Source: Solirubrobacterales bacterium (GTDB lineage: Bacteria > Actinomycetota > Thermoleophilia > Solirubrobacterales > Solirubrobacteraceae). Taken from it: DNA of 17,179 nucleotides. The stretch lies in assembly GCA_025964065.1 (NCBI GenBank), contig JAOPZO010000304.1, forward strand, positions 1 to 17,179. Direction: 5' to 3'. Every line of letters begins with the position of its first letter. Positions within the stretch are counted from its first letter, which is position 1. The notes beneath the pieces were generated by a model. It worked only from the letters and a program-made list of their open reading frames with translations, did no database searches and was not told where the DNA came from. Shown piece by piece: positions 13,679 to 17,179 of this stretch. The translations under genes and the position numbers were made by a program.

Positions 13679-15364
13679 TCAGGCGGGCTGGTGCTCGGCG
13701 AGGAACGCCTCGAGCAGCCGCGCCTTCTGGACCTTGGTCGCGGACATGGGCCACTCGGTCAGGAGCCGCACGTGCCGCGGGACCTTGAAGCGCGCGAGCC
13801 GGCCGTCGCAGTGCGCGGCGAGCTCCTCCGGCGCTGCCGAAACGCCGGCGCGGAGCTCGACGAACGCCACGGGCACCTCGCCCAGGCGCTGGTCCGGGAT
13901 CGCCACGACCGCGGCGAGGAGGACCGCGGGGTGGCTCATGAGCACGGCCTCGACCTCGGCGGCCGCGACGTTCTCGCCGCCGACCTTGAACATGTCCTTC
14001 AGCCGGCCGAGGAAGCGCAGGCGACCCTCGGCGTCGACCGCCCCGCGATCGCCCGTGCGGTACCAGCCGTCCTCGTCGAAGGCCGCCGCCGTCTTCTCAG
14101 GGTCGTTGAGGTACGCCTCGAAGAGCCCGAAGGACCGGACGAGGATCTCCCCGTCCGCGTCGACCGGGCGAGGGGTGCCGGATTCGGGGTCGATGATCCG
14201 GACGGCGCAGCCGGGGAGCGGGTGCCCGCAGGTCGCGGTCCGCGCCTCGAGGTCGTCGTCGAGGCTGTTGTAGGTGATGGCGCCCGCGCCTTCCGTCGAG
14301 CCGTAGAGCGAGACCTGCGTCGCTCCCGGGATCGCGGCCTGCATGGCGAGCAGCGTCTCCTGCGGCGCGACGTTGACGATGACGCGCGCGCTGCCGAGGT
14401 CCGCCCTGGAGAAACCCGGGAGGTCGAGCAGCGCCTGGGTGATCGGCGGGTAGGCGGGGTAGAGGTGCGTCGCCCGCTCCGCCGTGATCAGCTCGAGGGC
14501 CCGCGGGGCCTGGAAGAAGGTGTCCGAGACGAGCGTCGCCCCGACGGTCGTGCACGCGACCATCGGGCCGATCGCGGCGAGGTGGAAGAGGGGGCACGGC
14601 GCCCAGACCCGGTCGCCGGCTTCGATCCGGAGGATGGCCGCGACGCAAGCCCAGTTGCGGACGATCGCCTCGTGGGTGATGCGGCAGCCCCGCGGGAGGG
14701 ACGTCGTCCCGGAGGTGTAGAGCACGAGCGCGTCGTCGCGCAGGCGCACGGCGCTGCGGCGGTCGTGGACCGCTCCTTCGTCGACTCCGGCGGCGGCCTC
14801 GAGGAAGGCGACCTCGCCGAGGCACCCGGGGCGCATCGTGGCGCCGAGCAGCACGACCCGGCGCAGCGCCGGGGCCGCCTCGGTGGCCAGGTTGCTCGGG
14901 TCCGCCTGGTCCGCGAGGTCCGGGAGCGCCTCCCCGAGGAGGCCGACGAGGTCGACGTAGTCGTCGATGCGGTCGCTCGTGATGATCGTCGTCAGCTCGG
15001 CGTCCCCGATGAGGAACGGCAGCTCGACGGCGCGGTAGCGGATGTTGATGGGCACGAAGACCGCACCCGCCAAGACGATCGCGTGCATGCTGGCGACCGT
15101 GTCGGGCGCGTTGGCCATGAGCACGCCGACGCGCTCGCCGGGGCGGACGCCGGCGGCGATGAGCCCCCGGGCCAGCAGCAGCGCGCGGGCGGTCAGCTCG
15201 GCGTAGGTCTGGCGTTCGCCCACGAAGACGAGTGCCTCAGCGTCCGGATCGCACTCAGTGGTCGCGAGCAGCGTGTCTCCGACGGTGCGGGCCTCGGCCC
15301 AGGGCGCGACGTCCGCGCGGCGGTTGGAGGGGACGGACGGGTTGGTGGTGGCGGCGCTCGACAT
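13679..15364 (-). CDS. AMP-dependent acyl-CoA ligase (first copy)
   Basis: 561 residues of the ANL superfamily (acyl-CoA synthetases), which form acyl-AMP and then acyl-CoA. The P-loop is LYTSGTTSLPRGC (Tyr216), followed by LYGSTEGAG (A5), DGWYRTGD (A7), GRLKDMFKVGGENVAAAEVE (A8 hinge) and a C-terminal SATKVQKARL with the acyl-transfer Lys (A10). The usual P-loop Lys (PKG) is Arg. The ATG at 15364 is chosen because a TTGATC-N17-TACGGT promoter ends 8 nt before it, implying a leaderless message; an in-frame TTG at 15394 would lie inside the promoter. It heads the group ligase-SDR-EthD-like, with its own operator. The acid substrate is unknown; the adjacent 3-alpha-HSD-like SDR suggests an alicyclic acid. 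Confidence 0.91.
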   Translation of the reverse strand: MSSAATTNPSVPSNRRADVAPWAEARTVGDTLLATTECDPDAEALVFVGERQTYAELTARALLLARGLIAAGVRPGERVGVLMANAPDTVASMHAIVLAGAVFVPINIRYRAVELPFLIGDAELTTIITSDRIDDYVDLVGLLGEALPDLADQADPSNLATEAAPALRRVVLLGATMRPGCLGEVAFLEAAAGVDEGAVHDRRSAVRLRDDALVLYTSGTTSLPRGCRITHEAIVRNWACVAAILRIEAGDRVWAPCPLFHLAAIGPMVACTTVGATLVSDTFFQAPRALELITAERATHLYPAYPPITQALLDLPGFSRADLGSARVIVNVAPQETLLAMQAAIPGATQVSLYGSTEGAGAITYNSLDDDLEARTATCGHPLPGCAVRIIDPESGTPRPVDADGEILVRSFGLFEAYLNDPEKTAAAFDEDGWYRTGDRGAVDAEGRLRFLGRLKDMFKVGGENVAAAEVEAVLMSHPAVLLAAVVAIPDQRLGEVPVAFVELRAGVSAAPEELAAHCDGRLARFKVPRHVRLLTEWPMSATKVQKARLLEAFLAEHQPA

Positions 15365-15372
15365 GGGGGGCG

Positions 15373-15401
15373 ACCGTACCCGACGTCGTGTCAAAGATCA
15401 A
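15373..15401 (-). promoter_or_regulatory. Predicted leaderless promoter of the first CoA ligase
   Basis: On the minus strand, TTGATC (15401-15396), a 17-nt spacer, then TACGGT (15378-15373), 8 nt before the ATG. The -35 overlaps operator G. There is no Shine-Dalgarno sequence, so the transcript probably starts at or next to the ATG. Confidence 0.5.
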
Positions 15402-17050
15402 ACGGTCGTTTGGTCACGGCCGGTGGGTCGGCCGGGCGCCGGGATCCTCGGGGCCTCTTCGACGCCCATGTCGTCGAGCTCTGCGGCGATCTGCTCGCGC
15501 AGGACGAACTTCTGGATCTTCCGCGTCGCCGTGACCGGGAAGTCCTCGACGACGCGGAGGTAGCGCGGGACCTTGTAGGTCGCGATGTGCCCGACGCAGA
15601 ACGCGATCACCTCCGCCTCGCTCAGCGTCGCCCCCTCGGCGAGCTGCACGTAGGCGGCCGGCACCTCGCCGTACCGCGCGTCGCGCACGCCGACGACGGC
15701 GGCCACCGCGATGTCCGGATGGCTCGTGAGGTAGCCCTCGATGTCCGCGGCCGCCACGTTCTCGCCCCCCACCTTGAGCATGTCCTTGAGCCGGCTGAGG
15801 TAGGTCAGCGTCCCGTCGGGGTGCTCGACCATCAGGTCGCCCGTCCTGAACCAACCCTCCTCGTCGATCGCGGCCGCCGTCGTCTCGGGGTCCCGGAAGT
15901 AGCCGACGAAGCGCGTCGGCCCACGGAAGTGGAGCTCACCGGGGGTGCCGGATGCACACACGGCGCCGGTCGCCGGGTCGACGATGCGCACCTCCACGCC
16001 GGTCAGCGGCCGGCCCGAGGAGCTCAGGCGCGACTCGAGCGGGTCCCGCGCCGGGTCGCCGAGACAGATGGAGCCGCACGACTCCGTGCTGCCGAAGCAC
16101 GACACCTGGACTGCCTGGGGCACCTGGGCCTGCATCTGCGCGAGCCGGGCCGGGGCGCCGACGTTGATGACGACCCGCAGCGAGCGCAAGTCGGCTTGGG
16201 GCAGCCGCGGATGCGCGAGCACCTCGTTCCACATGAGCTCGAACGCCGGGAAGGCGATCGTCACGCGGTGCTGCTCGAGCTGGTCGAGTGCGACCGTCGC
16301 CTCGAACGCGCCCGGGTGGACGAAGCACGCGCCGCGCGACAACGTCGTCACGAGTACCTGCCATCCCCCCACGTGGAAGAGGGGCAGCGGGGTCCAGAAG
16401 CGGTCGTCGGCGGTGACGCCGAGCCGTTCGCAGCAGTTCTCGCCCTCGGCGAGCAGCGTCGCGTGGGAGTGGAGGCAGCCCTTGGGATCGGACGTCGTCC
16501 CCGAGGTGTAGAGCATGAGCGCGGGGTCGTCGCGTCGGATGGTGGCCTCGATGGCGAGGACCTCGCCCTCGCTGACGGCGTCGGCGCCCGCCTCGAAGGC
16601 GGGGTCGTCGCCGAGGACCACCGCGGCGCACCCGGCCGGCAGCCCGGTCCGGGTGACCAGGTCGCGGAACTCACCGTCCGTGAGCAGCAGGCGCATCCCG
16701 GAGTGCTCGAGCACGTAGCGGAGCTCGCGGACCTTGTTGCGCGCGTTGACGGGCACGCACGTCGCGCCGAGGCAGAGCACGGCGAGTCCGAGGGTCACGT
16801 AGTCGAGCGAGCCCTTGCGCAGGAGGATGCCGATGCGGTCGCCCGGCTCCACGCCGGCGGCACGCAGGCGCCGGGCGGCCAGGAGCGTCGCGGCGCGCAG
16901 CTCCGCGTAGCTGGCCGCTGCATCGGGGAGCAGCGCCGCCGGGCGTGCGGCCTCGGGTCCGGTGGGCCGCAGGAGCAGCTCGGTGACCGTTCGCCGGTGC
17001 GCAGACGGGTGGGCGGGCGCGGGCAGCGCGGGCGCAGGGCGTCTCGACAT
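15398..17050 (-). CDS. AMP-dependent acyl-CoA ligase (second copy)
   Basis: 550 residues of the ANL superfamily. The P-loop is LYTSGTTSDPKG (Tyr181) with the usual Lys, then CFGSTESCG (A5), EGWFRTGD (A7), SRLKDMLKVGGENVAAADIE (A8) and a C-terminal TRKIQKFVL with the catalytic Lys (A10). It is clearly paralogous to the next gene downstream but diverged outside the motifs, so the two probably act on different acids, for example substrate and a degradation intermediate. There is no Shine-Dalgarno sequence before the ATG at 17050; a promoter -10 ends 6 nt upstream, so the message should be leaderless. The last codons, DQTTV and the stop, are made by operator G of the next gene. It is divergent from the SDR at 17125. 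Confidence 0.92.
   Translation of the reverse strand: MSRRPAPALPAPAHPSAHRRTVTELLLRPTGPEAARPAALLPDAAASYAELRAATLLAARRLRAAGVEPGDRIGILLRKGSLDYVTLGLAVLCLGATCVPVNARNKVRELRYVLEHSGMRLLLTDGEFRDLVTRTGLPAGCAAVVLGDDPAFEAGADAVSEGEVLAIEATIRRDDPALMLYTSGTTSDPKGCLHSHATLLAEGENCCERLGVTADDRFWTPLPLFHVGGWQVLVTTLSRGACFVHPGAFEATVALDQLEQHRVTIAFPAFELMWNEVLAHPRLPQADLRSLRVVINVGAPARLAQMQAQVPQAVQVSCFGSTESCGSICLGDPARDPLESRLSSSGRPLTGVEVRIVDPATGAVCASGTPGELHFRGPTRFVGYFRDPETTAAAIDEEGWFRTGDLMVEHPDGTLTYLSRLKDMLKVGGENVAAADIEGYLTSHPDIAVAAVVGVRDARYGEVPAAYVQLAEGATLSEAEVIAFCVGHIATYKVPRYLRVVEDFPVTATRKIQKFVLREQIAAELDDMGVEEAPRIPAPGRPTGRDQTTV
15399..15412. promoter_or_regulatory. Operator G (CAAAC-GGTC-GTTTG)
   Basis: The most symmetrical copy: perfect 5-bp CAAAC/GTTTG arms extended inward by G/C. 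It overlaps both the -35 of the first CoA ligase and the stop codon of the second. It fits the CNAACGNNCGTTNG form that I recall for the TetR-type phenylacetate regulator PaaR. Confidence 0.75.
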
Positions 17051-17056
17051 GGCTCG

Positions 17057-17086
17057 ACGCTACCAGCGCCCAAGGCCCACTGCCAA
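17057..17086 (-). promoter_or_regulatory. Predicted leaderless promoter of the second CoA ligase
   Basis: On the minus strand, TTGGCA (17086-17081, 5 of 6), an 18-nt spacer, then TAGCGT (17062-17057), 6 nt before the ATG at 17050. The -35 sits at the edge of operator H. Confidence 0.55.
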
Positions 17087-17087
17087 C

Positions 17088-17101
17088 CAAACGCACGGTT
17101 G
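17088..17101. promoter_or_regulatory. Operator H (CAAAC-GCAC-GGTTG)
   Basis: A family member between the divergent CoA ligase (17050, minus) and SDR (17125, plus). It is embedded in a wider CCAACC/GGTTGG inverted repeat (17083-17102), so it may hold more than one register of binding. Confidence 0.7.
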
Positions 17102-17110
17102 GCCCACGGT

Positions 17111-17119
17111 GGTAGCGTC
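17111..17119 (+). promoter_or_regulatory. -10 element of the right-edge SDR gene, mirror image of the ligase -10
   Basis: GGTAGCGTC here is the exact inverted repeat of GACGCTACC at 17056-17064. The TAGCGT hexamer (17113-17118) ends 6 nt before the ATG, implying a leaderless message. No convincing -35 was found; operator H occupies that region. Confidence 0.45.
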
Positions 17120-17124
17120 CGCAC

Positions 17125-17179
17125 ATGGAGCACTACTCGAAGAGGCTCGACGGTCGCGTCGCGCTCATCACGGGCGCGG
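17125..17179 (+). CDS. SDR family oxidoreductase, first 18 codons (runs off the right edge)
   Basis: The visible protein is MEHYSKRLDGRVALITGA, the typical opening of a classical SDR: a short polar lead, the first beta strand (RVALI) and the start of the TGxxxGxG coenzyme motif. The rest is outside the window, so catalytic residues and subclass cannot be checked. There is no Shine-Dalgarno sequence before the ATG at 17125. A TAGCGT hexamer 6 nt upstream suggests leaderless transcription from the promoter region shared with the second CoA ligase under operator H. It would be the fourth SDR of the cluster. Confidence 0.75.
   Translation, partial: MEHYSKRLDGRVALITGA

Noticed and set aside
1..17179. 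Search for tRNA/rRNA genes, CRISPR arrays, insertion sequences or phage genes
   Set aside because: No cloverleaf, spaced direct repeats, transposase motifs or terminal inverted repeats were seen. The short repeats present are operators and terminator hairpins.

Overview
The window is a dense, high-GC stretch (roughly 70% G+C by eye) whose codon use, GTG/TTG starts, leaderless-looking promoters and T-less hairpin terminators fit a high-GC actinobacterium. I cannot fix the genus. Nothing in it looks ribosomal, phage-borne or transposon-borne. It reads as a catabolic (accessory metabolism) cluster for a hydrophobic or alicyclic alcohol or acid that is oxidised, activated with CoA and then degraded.

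Layout. 1-1812: the start of an acyl-CoA dehydrogenase gene (minus), divergent from a nitronate-monooxygenase-like flavoprotein gene (plus), which overlaps a small chimeric reading frame ending in an acyl-CoA dehydrogenase C-terminus. 1806-4211: a short-chain dehydrogenase/reductase (SDR) of the 3-alpha-hydroxysteroid-dehydrogenase type (minus), divergent from an MFS transporter (plus). 4265-6687: a GMC flavin oxidoreductase and a classical SDR, translationally coupled. 6802-10798: a complete CUT2 (ribose-type) ABC importer spread over three transcription units: binding lipoprotein (plus), double-domain ATPase (minus) and permease (plus). 10871-12349: an aldehyde dehydrogenase. 12404-17050, all minus: a small EthD-like protein, a second 3-alpha-HSD-type SDR and two CoA ligases. 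17125-end: the first codons of another SDR (plus).

The most notable feature is not a gene. Seven copies and one diverged copy of a 14-bp palindrome, consensus CAAAC-N4-GGTTG on one strand or the other, sit at the promoters between 2696 and 17101. They serve the SDR/MFS pair, GMC-SDR, binding protein, ATPase, permease, aldehyde dehydrogenase, first CoA ligase and second CoA ligase/last SDR. It looks like the operator of one local, probably TetR-type, repressor encoded outside the window. It therefore defines one regulon that joins import, oxidation and CoA activation. The acyl-CoA dehydrogenase/nitronate monooxygenase pair at the left edge lacks this site and has a different AT-rich palindrome.

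Inferred chemistry: uptake by the CUT2 and/or MFS carrier; alcohol oxidation by the GMC enzyme and SDRs; aldehyde to acid by the ALDH; CoA thioester formation by the two ligases; then dehydrogenation by acyl-CoA dehydrogenases. The actual substrate cannot be read from the sequence.
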